Of a stretch of DNA of 64,000 nt, positions 25,173 to 33,060 are shown in pieces. The notes under the pieces were generated by a model, which was given only the letters and a program-made list of their open reading frames with translations, searched no databases and had not been told where the DNA came from. The first letter of the stretch is position 1. Each line of letters opens with the position of its first letter. The stretch covers positions 62,001 through 126,000 of the forward strand of contig JAFDWB010000005.1 in NCBI GenBank assembly GCA_018268675.1, given 5' to 3'. The position numbers and the translations under genes are program-made. This stretch comes from Actinomycetota bacterium. GTDB taxonomy: Bacteria > Actinomycetota > Thermoleophilia > Solirubrobacterales > 70-9.

Positions 25173-25946
25173 CTACCGACCGACAGCGTCGCGCTCGCGC
25201 CGCGGGCGAGAATCACTCCACAGGTCGGCAAGCACCTCGCGGATCAGGCGCAGAGCGTGGTATCCGACGACCACCGCGACGACGAGGGCCACGGCGGCGT
25301 CGAGCCAGTAAAGACCCCGGGCGGCCAGGATGATCGCCCCGGCGATCGCGACGCCGAGCGCGGCCGCTGCGTCGGCCACGGTGTCGAGCATGACCGAGCG
25401 CATGTTGAAGTCCTCCGCCTCGATCGGGCCGAGGATGCGGGCGCAGAGGATCATCGCCGCGGCGGCGACGGTGCTGACGACCATCACCGGCAGCCCGTGG
25501 ACGGTCGGGCTGCCCCCGACCAGGCGATCGATCCCCTCGACCGCGACGACGAGCGAGATCAGCAACAGGAACGAGGCGTTGACGAGGGCGGCGTAAGAGG
25601 TAACCCGTGGGTGCCCGTGCCCGCCGCGGCTCAGCTTCAGCGCCGCGAGGCTGAGGGCGACGCCGGCCGCGTCGCCGACGTAGTCGACGGCCGAGGAGAG
25701 AACGCCGAGCGAATGGGAGATCAGGCCGACCGCGACCAGGGCGACGATCATCGACAGGTTGATGGCCAGCACCAGTCCCAGGCGCGCGTCCTTCGACATC
25801 GCCCTCTCGTCGGAGTTTCGGATGACGTGATCCATAGACATGTCCGCGGCGAACCGTAGCCGCCGAAGCCCGGAGTTCAGGGCCTCCCTCGCCTCATCTT
25901 CCGGCTTCGGCTTCGGGATCATCACCTGAGAGGCGATGCCCATCAT
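25173..25946 (-). CDS. Cation diffusion facilitator-like transporter, short C-terminus
   Basis: A 257-residue protein with CDF-family membrane helices: LGLVLAINLSMIVALVAVGLI, SLGVLSSAVDYVGDAAGVAL (metal-site Asp pair), then ALVNASFLLLISLVVAVEGI and MLDTVADAAAALGVAIAGAI (second acidic site). It would export a divalent metal such as Zn or Cd in exchange for protons. The usual cytoplasmic dimerisation domain is missing: the frame ends soon after the last span. The start is uncertain; the first ATG pair is at 25946, and internal ATGs near residue 36 or 50 are possible. Upstream DNA to about 26030 also reads as protein-like sequence in frame (WHRRGDTYRVHHTPEH) without a start codon, hinting at a lost 5' part. 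Confidence 0.72.
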   Translation of the reverse strand: MMGIASQVMIPKPKPEDEAREALNSGLRRLRFAADMSMDHVIRNSDERAMSKDARLGLVLAINLSMIVALVAVGLISHSLGVLSSAVDYVGDAAGVALSLAALKLSRGGHGHPRVTSYAALVNASFLLLISLVVAVEGIDRLVGGSPTVHGLPVMVVSTVAAAAMILCARILGPIEAEDFNMRSVMLDTVADAAAALGVAIAGAIILAARGLYWLDAAVALVVAVVVGYHALRLIREVLADLWSDSRPRRERDAVGR

Positions 25947-26168
25947 GTGCTGGTTGCTCAGCGCGTGCTCCGGCGTGTGGTGGACCCGGTAAGTGTCGCC
26001 GCGGCGATGCCAGGCGACCAGGGTGATGGCACCGTCTGAGGCTAAACCTCGTATTCACGGCCCCGACCGTCTGGTCACGCTCGGGTGTTCTTCGATCGCC
26101 AGGCGACGGGCCCGACGTCGAGATCACGGAATCCCGACGCCCGTCGCTGACCGACCGAATGCATTTGT

Positions 26169-26420
26169 GTGGAGAAATACCGATGCCGCCGCCCCGGGCG
26201 TTGCCAGGCTGCCGGGATCGAATTCGCCGTCGAAAGAGAGCGCGGCGCGGCTTGGGAGATGATCGCCGAGGCGATCGAGGCGAGCTCCCACCAACAGGCC
26301 GTTGCCCGGGCCGCGCAGCGAGTCGGACGCTACCGAGTGCGATCGCTGGAGGAGCCGCAGGCGAGCCCGATGCTCTTCCGGATCCCGACCTGGGGTCCGC
26401 CGGAGGAGATCACGGAATAG
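26169..26420 (+). CDS. Small hypothetical protein
   Basis: An 83-residue protein with a helical, well-formed middle and end: AAWEMIAEAIEASSHQQAV, then GRYRVRSLEEPQASPMLF and RIPTWGPPEEITE. It resembles small uncharacterised Thermoleophilia proteins, but I cannot name a family. The GTG at 26169 is the first start in frame; a later start is possible because the first 20 residues are Arg/Cys-rich and unconvincing. It lies alone between the transporter and the broken sigma gene. Confidence 0.45.
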   Translation: MEKYRCRRPGRCQAAGIEFAVERERGAAWEMIAEAIEASSHQQAVARAAQRVGRYRVRSLEEPQASPMLFRIPTWGPPEEITE

Positions 26421-26553
26421 CCGCCCGGCGGCCAGGCGTCATCCGGCCGGCGCGAAAACACCGGCCGGACCCGGTTCCTCAAGGCGCTCTGCATGACGGA
26501 CGAAGCCACCCACGCAACCAGGCGTCCGGTGTCCGCCTTCTGATGACATCGCT

Positions 26554-27566
26554 CTAGCCCGCGCGGGAGCCGAGGACGGCCGGCAGCCCAAACCGGGCGA
26601 AGAGGGCCTCGTCGCGGGGGAAGCCGGTGATCCCCGAGATCCGGTCCCCGGCCAGGGCGAGGACCATCACGCCGTAGGCGCGGCGGACCCCGTCACGGTC
26701 CTCGTCGGCGTAGCTGGCGAGGGCCGGCTGCCCGTTGGCCCTGACCTCGACCAGCTCGATCCGGTCGAGGCGACCGCCGAGAGGCTCGGTGGCGAAGAAG
26801 CGCCCGATCGCCTCCGAGCCCTCGAAGCGCATCCGCACAGGAGGCATCGTGAGCAACGCGTCGTCGGTGAGCAGCGCGACGATCGCCTCGATGTCGACCC
26901 TCGCCCATGCCTCACGGAAGCGGGCGATCACCGCGCTCTCCACGGCGTTTCCGGCGGGCGCGTTGATCCGCGCGAGCGTCCCCTCCTCGCGCTCCTTCGC
27001 GATCGTCGCCCGGGCCCGCTGGAGGGCGCTGTTGACCGCCGCTACGCTGTCGCCGAGGCAGGCGGCGACCTCGGCGCTCCGCCAGCCGAGGGCGTCACGG
27101 AGGACGAGGACGGCGCGCTGCTTCGGCGACAGGAGCTGCATCGCCGCGATCAGCGCGAGCCCGAACCCCTCGGCGAGGATCGCCACCTCCTCGGGACCCG
27201 GCTCGCCGGCCGGGATGCCGTCGAAGAGCGTGTCGGGATAGGGCTGCAGACGGGCATCCCGCGGCGATAAGGGGGCGCGGCGCTCGATCATCCGCAAGGA
27301 GACGTTGGTCGCGATGCGATAGAGCCAGGCCGGCAGGGGCCTACGTGGCTCGAAATCCGCGATCCCCGCCAGGCGTTCAGCAGCGTCTCCTGAAGTGCGT
27401 CATCGGCATCATGCAGGGAGCCGAGCATGCGGTAGCAGTGGACGTGGAGCGCCCGGCGGTGCGGCGACGTGAGGCTGACGAAGGCTTCCTCGTCCCCGCC
27501 CTTCGCAGCCGCGAGAAGCCCTGGCTCCTCGCGGCTGTTGCCGACGGCGCGAGACGACCCGCTCAT
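26554..27566 (-). pseudogene. ECF sigma factor with C-terminal SnoaL-like domain, frameshifted
   Basis: Two adjacent frames make one sigma factor of the SigG/SigJ-like kind. The 5' part (ATG 27566) gives LLAAAKGGDEEAFVSL, RALHVHCYRMLGSLHDADDA and LQETLLNAW. The 3' part gives PAWLYRIATNVSLRM, LSPKQRAVLVLRDALGWRSAEVA and a SnoaL-like domain (RVDIEAIVALLTDDALLTMPP). They join only if one G is restored in the G run at 27364-27367, giving NAW-RG-IADFEPR. So the gene is either recently broken or carries a homopolymer base-calling error. Such sigmas use the SnoaL domain to sense a ligand instead of an anti-sigma. The ATG shares one base with the cupin gene's stop, so the two form an operon. Confidence 0.78.
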
Positions 27567-27957
27567 CACGGAGCAGGCGTCGGCAGGGGGCCGCCCAGCT
27601 CGGTCCAGGCCGACGGGGTGTGCGCCTGGCCGGGAACGCCGCCGAGGGCGATGAACCTGATCCCGTCGGCGCCGGGGACGATCTTCCGCCGCTGGTCCGG
27701 GCCGACCCGGACCATCATCCCGGGTCGCAGCTCGAAGCTCTCGCCGTCGGCCACCAGCACCGCCGAGCCCTCGAGCGGGACGTAGACCTCCTCCTGACCG
27801 GCCTCCGCGGTGGTGGCGTCGTGGGAGTGATCGGGATAGCCGTCCCATCCGGGCGGCAGCGTCATCAGCTGCATGCCCCAGGCCGTCACCCCCAGGCCGG
27901 CGCGGGCGCGGCGGGCGATCCCGTCGCGTCGAACTTCGCAAGCGTCACGTCTGGCAT
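27566..27957 (-). pseudogene. Cupin-domain protein, frameshifted near the start
   Basis: The ATG at 27957 has an ideal GAAGGAGG ribosome site and begins MPDVTLAKFDATG, but that frame stops after 23 codons. The rest of the cupin continues in the next frame: LGVTAWGMQLMTLPPG, HSHDATTAEAGQEEVYVPLEG (metal-binding His and Glu), GMMVRVGPDQRRKIVPG. Restoring one G in the GGG after FDAT would join the parts. As with the sigma gene below it, the loss is in a G run, so base-calling error is as likely as real decay. A longer frame from 28003 lacks a ribosome site. It is a small metal-binding beta-barrel of unknown substrate. Confidence 0.72.
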
Positions 27958-28044
27958 CGGGTGCCTCCTTCTCGGGGCCCACTCTGGCCCTTCCCACCTT
28001 CAATACGGGGGCATCGCAAAACTAATCGGCGGCAACCAAGCGCG

Positions 28045-28710
28045 TCAGAGGTCCGAGCGGCGGACGACACCCAGCAGCGTCCCGTCGGGAGTCGTCACCA
28101 GCGAGATCGTGAGGCCGCCCGCCTCCATCCGCCCGCGCAGGTCCTCGATCCGCACGTTGGCGCGGATCGTCGATGGCCCCGGCTCCATCACCTCCTCGGC
28201 ACTCGCGCCCGCAGCCTGCCGCAGCGCGCTCCCGCGCACCCGACCGAGCACCGTCTGATCCGCGGCGACGACGATTGCGAAGCCGTAGGGCGACACTTCG
28301 ATTCGCGCCCGCACGTCCTCGACCTTGTCGCCGGGCCAGCAGCGGACGACGTCGTCCCGCAGGACGTCGATCGCCCGCCTCTCCCTCGCCTTCTCGCCCT
28401 CGGTCGGGAGGCCGCGCGCCATGTAGTCGACCTTGCTGGGGGTGTAGTCGTGGACCTGCTCGAAGCCGAGCGAGTCGAGGCGGGCGGCGGCGCGCGGGCT
28501 CATGTCACAGAGTTGGTCCCAGCAGTAGACGATCGTCGGCCGGCGCCGGTCGAGCGCCGCGGTCGAGGTGGCGTCGAGCTCCTTCAGCGGGATGCTGATC
28601 GCGCCGGGCAGGTGCTCTTCGGCGTACTCCTCGGCGGGCAGGACCTCGATCAGGAGGGCCCCGGCGTCGAGCAGCTCGCGAAGCTCCTGATAGTCGATCC
28701 GCCGATACAT
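28045..28710 (-). CDS. Rhodanese and CBS-domain protein
   Basis: A 221-residue protein. Residues 1-105 are rhodanese-like (IDYQELRELLDAGALLIEV, EEHLPGAISIPLKELD, IVYCWDQLCDMSPRAAARL). The usual active-loop Cys is in YCWDQLCD, but the loop differs from CxxGxR, so sulfurtransfer is not certain. Residues 115-221 form a CBS pair (VVRCWPGDKVEDVRARI; VMEPGPSTIRANVRIEDL; GTLLGVVRRSDL) that would bind an adenine nucleotide. It is the last gene of the mercury/thiol operon, sharing one base with the upstream gene's stop. Role inferred: thiol or sulfane-sulfur handling linked to energy state. Confidence 0.8.
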   Translation of the reverse strand: MYRRIDYQELRELLDAGALLIEVLPAEEYAEEHLPGAISIPLKELDATSTAALDRRRPTIVYCWDQLCDMSPRAAARLDSLGFEQVHDYTPSKVDYMARGLPTEGEKARERRAIDVLRDDVVRCWPGDKVEDVRARIEVSPYGFAIVVAADQTVLGRVRGSALRQAAGASAEEVMEPGPSTIRANVRIEDLRGRMEAGGLTISLVTTPDGTLLGVVRRSDL

Positions 28711-29021
28711 CAGGCAGCGCCCCCGAGGGCCGCCCGGATCCACTCCGCGGCCGGCGTGTGGCCGAGCCCCGCCTCGTCGCGGTAGAGACGGCACTTCATC
28801 CCGAAGTCCTCGCGCTTGGCCGCGCCGGGCTCGACGTCGACGCCGTCGACCCGCACCGTCGGGGAGCCGAGGAAGCGCTCGTGCTCGGCCTCCTCGACCG
28901 TCTCGACCCGGCGCAGCTCGACCTCCACGCCGATCCCCTCGTCGGCGAGCAGGGCCCGCAGCTCCGGCAGCAGAGCCTCGTAGCTCGGGCAGCCCTCGAA
29001 GTAGAGGAGCTCCACCTTCAT
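28710..29021 (-). CDS. Thioredoxin-fold protein of the mercury/thiol operon
   Basis: A 103-residue thioredoxin-fold protein: MKVELLYFEGCPSYEALLPEL with a single N-terminal Cys in the FEGCPSY turn, then FLGSPTVRVDGVDVEPG (cis-Pro loop) and GMKCRLYRDEAGLGHTP. Proteins of this kind recur in mer and arsenic operons of actinobacteria, where a lone active-site Cys may carry a metal or mixed disulfide. A 4-bp overlap links it to the upstream double-Cys gene. Confidence 0.78.
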   Translation of the reverse strand: MKVELLYFEGCPSYEALLPELRALLADEGIGVEVELRRVETVEEAEHERFLGSPTVRVDGVDVEPGAAKREDFGMKCRLYRDEAGLGHTPAAEWIRAALGGAA

Positions 29022-29344
29022 GCCGCGAGCCTCGCCAGCAGCTCCTCGGGCCGGCGCCCGAACTCCTCAAGGCAGCCCGGGCAGCGGCAGAAGTGAATCT
29101 CCTGACCCCGATGGGTAATCGAGACGGCAAGCGCCTTCGGCTTCTCGGCGAGGCAGGTCGGGCAGACGATCCAGTCCGCGACCTCGGCCAGGTGGCGCTC
29201 CGGGTCCTCGGCGAAGAGCTCGACGCAGCCCTGGCAGCAGAAGAGCAGCCGCCGGCCGTTGTGCTCGTAGCTCGGGGCGGTGGAGCGCTCGATCCCGAGC
29301 CGCACCAGCGAGCAGCCGCAGGTCGGGCAGATCGGGCTCACCAT
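29018..29344 (-). CDS. YHS-like double metal-binding protein
   Basis: A 108-residue Cys-rich protein made of two similar halves. Each has a CPTC start (CPTCGCSLVRLG; CPTCLAEKPKAL), a central strand, and a second Cys pair followed by EEF/ELFA (LLFCCQGCVELFAEDPERH; IHFCRCPGCLEEFGRRPEE). The second Cys pairs resemble YHS domains of metal-trafficking proteins. Eight or more Cys in 108 residues point to binding of Hg, Cu or Zn. Start 29344 overlaps the MerF-like gene by 7 bp. It probably passes metal between the channel and downstream thiol proteins. Confidence 0.75.
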   Translation of the reverse strand: MVSPICPTCGCSLVRLGIERSTAPSYEHNGRRLLFCCQGCVELFAEDPERHLAEVADWIVCPTCLAEKPKALAVSITHRGQEIHFCRCPGCLEEFGRRPEELLARLAA

Positions 29345-29550
29345 TTCTCCTCCGGCGGGAGCGCGCACGAGCGACGATGGCGGTGCCAGGCGAGGGCGCC
29401 GAGCAGCGCCGCGGCCAGTAGCACCGCGAAGAGGACACCGAGGAGGGGCGCCAGCGCCGCTCCTCCCAGCGCCGCGACGACGATCGGGGCGAGGCCGCAG
29501 CAGGCGATCGCGAGGGCGCCGATCCCGAGTGCCGCGAGGCCTTCGCGCAT
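29338..29550 (-). CDS. MerF-like mercury transporter
   Basis: A 70-residue inner-membrane protein with two hydrophobic helices joined by a short turn (ALGIGALAIACCGLAPIVV and LAPLLGVLFAVLLAAALLGAL) and a vicinal Cys pair in the first helix. A tail HRRSC provides a third Cys. Size, two-helix hairpin and a CC in helix 1 match MerF, which carries Hg(II) across the membrane. Start 29550 shares one base with the repressor stop. Copper or another soft metal cannot be excluded. Confidence 0.68.
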   Translation of the reverse strand: MREGLAALGIGALAIACCGLAPIVVAALGGAALAPLLGVLFAVLLAAALLGALAWHRHRRSCALPPEEKW

Positions 29551-29915
29551 CAGCAGCCCCCTCCGTCCACGGTGCGGCAGGCGGCGACGTGCTCGGCGTT
29601 GTCGGCGAGCAGGCCGCGGCCGAGCGCCAGGACCTCGCCGACCCGCGGGTCGGCGATCCGGTAGTGGACGGTCCGGTGCTCGCGGCGGGTCTCGACGAAG
29701 CCGCACCAACGCAGGCAGGCCAGGTGCCTCGAGACCTGGGGCTGCGGCGCGTCGAGTGCCTCGACCAGCTCGCCGACCGATGCCTCGCCGCCGCCGAGGA
29801 CCTCGAGCAGCCGCAGCCGGGTCGGGTCGCCGAGGGCGCGGAAGTACTTCGCCACCAGCTCGACCGGCAGCGGGGCCTCCTCGATGCGGAATGGGGCGTC
29901 GGCCGTTATGGTCAT
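29550..29915 (-). CDS. ArsR-family metalloregulator of the mer-like operon
   Basis: A 121-residue winged-helix repressor: LVAKYFRALGDPTRLRLLEVL, EASVGELVEALDAPQPQVSRHLACLRWCGFVETRRE, VHYRIADPRVGEVLAL, ending ACRTVDGGGC. Cys in HLACLRWCG and the C-terminal pair could form a soft-metal site. In Streptomyces the mercury regulator is also of ArsR type, which fits the downstream MerF-like gene. ATG 29915 sits inside a palindrome, so autorepression is likely. Upstream in-frame codons are not credible because they would cover the operator and lack a ribosome site. Confidence 0.84.
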   Translation of the reverse strand: MTITADAPFRIEEAPLPVELVAKYFRALGDPTRLRLLEVLGGGEASVGELVEALDAPQPQVSRHLACLRWCGFVETRREHRTVHYRIADPRVGEVLALGRGLLADNAEHVAACRTVDGGGC

Positions 29916-29934
29916 ATACGGATTAGAGCATATG
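29913..29934. promoter_or_regulatory. ArsR-type operator over the start codon
   Basis: CATAT-N12-ATATG (29913-29934) is an AT-rich interrupted palindrome of the usual ArsR/SmtB size. It covers the ATG of the repressor gene at 29915, implying control of the five-gene operon. Confidence 0.62.
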
Positions 29935-30190
29935 AGATGGGCGAGCACCGGCGCAACCACGGTCGTCGAGGCAAGCCGGAGGTGTCCCCCGACCTGGTCG
30001 CTCCGCACCTGGCAGCCCTGTCGGGAGCGACGCGCGCGCCGGCCGCGCGCGGATCCATGCGGGCATCGAGCTGCGGTGCGCGGCGGGCGATCCGGAGTCG
30101 GCCCCGGGCGCCGGCTACACCCGGCAGGACCGAGCTCCTACGTGCGTCCGACCAGGGCGCCCGGACAGGGCCCTGGTTGATCGCGACCGG

Positions 30191-30562
30191 TCAGACCCCG
30201 GCCGCCGCCAGCGCCTCGTCGGGATCCGGGTAATGGACCATCTCCACCACCTTCCCGTCGCGGAAAGTGCTCAGGTTGGCGACCAGCCGAGGCTCCTCGC
30301 CCTCCTCCGGGGGCGGCCGCATGATCACCACCACCTTGTCGCCGGCTTCGACCACGTCCACCAGCTCCCCGATCGCGCCGTCCCCGGCCGCGCGCCGCAT
30401 CACCGCGAGCGCGTCCTCGCGGTTGTGGCAGGCGCCCTCCCAGGAGGGGTCGCCTCCATGCCACTTGATGTCGGGTGCGAGCAGGTCCGCGATCAGCTCG
30501 AGTTCGCCGTTCAGCGCCGCCTCGTAACCGCGACGGGCAAGATCGGCGTTGGTCTCGGTCAT
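30191..30562 (-). CDS. SnoaL/NTF2-like protein
   Basis: A 123-residue NTF2-fold protein: RRGYEAALNGELELIADLLAPDIKWHG, then VVEAGDKVVVIMRPP, LSTFRDGKVVEMVHYPDPDEAL. The family covers ketosteroid isomerase-like enzymes and stress proteins of unknown substrate. It is monocistronic, ending near a 250-bp gene-free spacer. Its ATG (30562) is 25 bp from the divergent regulon promoter at 30587, so the two may share control. Confidence 0.82.
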   Translation of the reverse strand: MTETNADLARRGYEAALNGELELIADLLAPDIKWHGGDPSWEGACHNREDALAVMRRAAGDGAIGELVDVVEAGDKVVVIMRPPPEEGEEPRLVANLSTFRDGKVVEMVHYPDPDEALAAAGV

Positions 30563-30586
30563 CCGGGGATTGTCGCATCGATCGGG

Positions 30587-30615
30587 AGAACCGTCCCGGG
30601 CAGTCTTGGGTCAGA
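30587..30615 (+). promoter_or_regulatory. Regulon promoter site 1
   Basis: AGAACCGT, 13 bases, GGGTCAGA. It lies 40 bases before the ATG of the FAD reductase at 30655, which has its own AAGGAG. One of 13 sites with invariant 13-base spacing in this window. Confidence 0.7.
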
Positions 30616-30654
30616 GGAGCGAAGCCCATCGTCTAGCCGAAGGAGTCGTCTGAG

Positions 30655-32001
30655 ATGTCGGAGCGATACGACGCGATCGTGATCGGCGCCGGCCCGGCCG
30701 GTGAGGTCGCCGTCTCCCGGCTCGCCGATGCCGGGGTGCGGACCGCCCTCGTCGAGCGGGAGCTGGTCGGCGGCGAGTGCGCCTACTGGGCCTGCATCCC
30801 GTCGAAGACGCTGCTGCGGCCGGTCGAGGTGAGCGCCGAGGCCGAGCGCACCGCAGGGACGAGCGCCCCCGCGCAGAGCTGGCCCGAGATCGCCGCCTAC
30901 CGCGACTACATGATCCGCGAGCTCGAGGACACCGCCCAGGTAGCCGGCTACCGCGAGCAGGGCGTGGATGTCTACAAGGGCGCGGGACGACTCGCCGGGC
31001 CGGGCCGGGTGCAGGTCGGGGACGACGTGCTGGAGAGCGAGCGGGTCGTGATCGCCACCGGCAGCCGTCCGCGCGTGCCGCCGATCGAGGGCCTCGGGGC
31101 GGCCGGCTACTGGACGAACCGCGAGGCGACGACGCTTCATGAGCTGCCCGAGAGCGTCCTCGCCCTCGGCGGCGGCCCGGTCGGGGTCGAGCTCGGCCAG
31201 TTCCTCGCCCGGATGGGAGCGCGGGTGACGATGCTCGAGGCGGGCGAACGACTGCTGGCCCGTGAGGACCCGGCAGTGAGCGAGCTGCTGGCCGCCCAGT
31301 TGAGAGCGGACGGGGTCGACGTCAGGCTCGGCGCCCAGGTCGAGCGCATCAGCCGCGAGGACGGCGGACGGACGGTGGCCATGCGGGGCGGCGAGAGCGT
31401 CAGGGGCCAGGAGCTCCTGCTCGCCACCGGCCGCGAGCCGCGCCTCGACGATCTCGGGCTGGAGACGGTCGGGATCCAGCCGGGCGCGCGAGGGATCGCG
31501 ATCGACGAGCGCTGCCGGGCGGCGGAGGGCGTCTGGGCGATCGGCGACGTCACCGGGGTGATGCCGTTCACGCACGTCGGCATGTACCAGGGCCGCATCG
31601 CGGTCGCCGACATCCTCGGACGGCAGGCCCGCGCCGACTACACGGCGATCCCGCGTGTCGTCTTCTGCGTGCCCGAGGTGGCCGCCGTGGGCCTGACCGA
31701 GGCCCGCGCCAGGGAGCAGGGCATCGAGGTCGCGGCAACCCGCCTGGACCTCGCCGAATCGCTGGCGCGCCCGTGGACCTATGAGCGCGACCCGCGCGGC
31801 CAACTCGGGCTCATCGCCGACCGCGGCCGCGGCGTCCTGCTCGGCGCCTGGGCGGTCGGCCCACTCGCCGGCGAGTGGATCCACTACGCGGCGCTTGCGA
31901 TCAAGACCGCCACCCCGCTGGAGGTCCTGCGCGACACCGTGGCCCAGTTCCCCACCTACAGCGAGGGCTACCTGAAGGCGATCGAGGACCTTCCCCTCTG
32001 A
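30655..32001 (+). CDS. FAD-dependent pyridine nucleotide-disulfide reductase
   Basis: A 448-residue flavoprotein of the lipoamide dehydrogenase/mercuric reductase superfamily. FAD motif GAGPAGEVAVSRL, redox pair in GGECAYWACIPSKTLL (Cys 42 and 47), NAD(P) motif GGGPVGVELGQFLARMGA near residue 170, GDVTG near 303 and a dimerisation domain ending QFPTYSEGYLKAIEDL. The catalytic His of classic reductases (HPT-E) is replaced by Phe, so the thiol substrate differs from lipoamide or glutathione. An AAGGAG precedes the ATG and regulon site 1 lies upstream. Its nearest paralogue in the window is the protein at 57217 (same GGEC start). Substrate unknown. Confidence 0.88.
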   Translation: MSERYDAIVIGAGPAGEVAVSRLADAGVRTALVERELVGGECAYWACIPSKTLLRPVEVSAEAERTAGTSAPAQSWPEIAAYRDYMIRELEDTAQVAGYREQGVDVYKGAGRLAGPGRVQVGDDVLESERVVIATGSRPRVPPIEGLGAAGYWTNREATTLHELPESVLALGGGPVGVELGQFLARMGARVTMLEAGERLLAREDPAVSELLAAQLRADGVDVRLGAQVERISREDGGRTVAMRGGESVRGQELLLATGREPRLDDLGLETVGIQPGARGIAIDERCRAAEGVWAIGDVTGVMPFTHVGMYQGRIAVADILGRQARADYTAIPRVVFCVPEVAAVGLTEARAREQGIEVAATRLDLAESLARPWTYERDPRGQLGLIADRGRGVLLGAWAVGPLAGEWIHYAALAIKTATPLEVLRDTVAQFPTYSEGYLKAIEDLPL

Positions 32002-32015
32002 GGTAGCGTGACCTC

Positions 32016-32168
32016 GTGATCGAGATCGAGAGCTCGGAGCCACTGCTCTCCCGGCGGATCCGGCAGATCGCGCCCCTGACGCCGGGCGCCTTCAGGCACC
32101 TGGTCGAGCACGGCGAGGCCCCCGCGGTCCGCCGCGCCGGGTCGACACCCACCCCGAGTTCCAGCTGA
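32016..32168 (+). CDS. Possible small protein, 50 aa
   Basis: A GTG-initiated 50-codon frame (IEIESSEPLLSRRIRQIAPL...). Third positions are GC-rich and it fits between the reductase and nrtS-like genes in the same direction, but no ribosome site or family is recognised. It could be chance. Confidence 0.28.
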   Translation: MIEIESSEPLLSRRIRQIAPLTPGAFRHLVEHGEAPAVRRAGSTPTPSSS

Positions 32169-32175
32169 GCCCAGG

Positions 32176-32424
32176 ATGAAGGACGGAGGCGTGGGGGACG
32201 CGGTGGGGTTCTGCCTGCGGCCCGAGCACCTGCGCAGCACGGTGAAGATCGCCGTCGTCGTGGGGACGATCCTCACCGCGATCAACCAGGCCGACGTCAT
32301 CCTCGGCGGCTCCGCGACGACGCTGACCTGGGTGAAGACGGCGCTCAACTACTGCGTGCCCTTCGTCGTCTCCAACCTCGGCCTGCTGGCGGGGAGGCGG
32401 GCCGAGCGCGAACGGGAGCCATAA
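32176..32424 (+). CDS. NrtS-like small membrane protein
   Basis: An 82-residue protein with two hydrophobic helices (TVKIAVVVGTILTAINQADVIL and KTALNYCVPFVVSNLGLLAG) and the conserved-looking start FCLRPEHLRSTVKIA. This matches the NrtS family described as nitrate/nitrite carriers in bacteria that lack larger transporters. It lies 3 bp upstream of a methyltransferase gene. No nitrate reductase is nearby, so the physiological role is open. Confidence 0.7.
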   Translation: MKDGGVGDAVGFCLRPEHLRSTVKIAVVVGTILTAINQADVILGGSATTLTWVKTALNYCVPFVVSNLGLLAGRRAEREREP

Positions 32425-32427
32425 GCG

Positions 32428-33051
32428 GTGTCCGTCTGGGGCCGAGAGCGGACCGCCCGTCTCTATGACCGGCAGCTCGGGCTCGAGCGCACCGCTCTAG
32501 ACGCCGCGATCGACCTTGCCGAGGTCGGCGCGAACGATCGCCTGCTCGATCTCGCCACCGGCACCGGCGGGCTGCTCCGCCGCCTCGCCGACCGCGCCGC
32601 GGCGCCACACGAGGCCATCGGCATCGACTCCTCCGCCGCGATGCTGCGGCGTGCGCCCGCGCTGCCGGAGGCCTGGCGACTGGTCGAGGCCGACGCCACC
32701 CACCTGCCTTTCCCCGCTGCCAGCTTCGACGTCGTCTCCGCCGCCTACCTCTTGCACCTGCTCGGGCCGGCCGAGCGGGGCGCGGTGCTGGCCGAGGCGT
32801 GCCGGGTGATCCGCCCGCTCGGGCGCCTCGTCGCCGTGACCGTGGCCCCGCCCCGCTCACCGCGGATGGCGCGCCTCCTCGCCGGGGCCCTCTCGCAGGC
32901 CCCGGGCACGCTCGTCGGGCTGCGCCCGCTCGACCCGCGGCCGGACCTCGAGGCGGCGGGATTCGAGGTCGTCGGAGCGCAGCGGACGAGGCGCGGCTAT
33001 CCGTCCCTGATCACGCTGGCCCGGATCGCGGCGGGCCGCGGAGCCGTCTAG
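32428..33051 (+). CDS. Class I SAM-dependent methyltransferase
   Basis: A 207-residue UbiE/COQ5-like methyltransferase: RLLDLATGTGGLLRRLAD (motif I), AIGIDSSAAMLRRA (motif II), ADATHLPFPAASFDVVSAAYLLHLL (motif IV) and RVIRPLGRLVAVTVAP. The GTG start is 3 bp after the NrtS-like stop. The substrate is a small molecule of unknown identity; the next gene is a phospholipid synthase, so a lipid or quinone substrate is conceivable. Confidence 0.84.
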   Translation: MSVWGRERTARLYDRQLGLERTALDAAIDLAEVGANDRLLDLATGTGGLLRRLADRAAAPHEAIGIDSSAAMLRRAPALPEAWRLVEADATHLPFPAASFDVVSAAYLLHLLGPAERGAVLAEACRVIRPLGRLVAVTVAPPRSPRMARLLAGALSQAPGTLVGLRPLDPRPDLEAAGFEVVGAQRTRRGYPSLITLARIAAGRGAV

Positions 33052-33060
33052 CATCGCGCC

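Noticed and set aside
29937-30233. Plus-strand frame in the spacer after the mer-type operator
   Set aside because: It overlaps the SnoaL gene antisense, is Arg/Ala-rich and has no ribosome site or domain.
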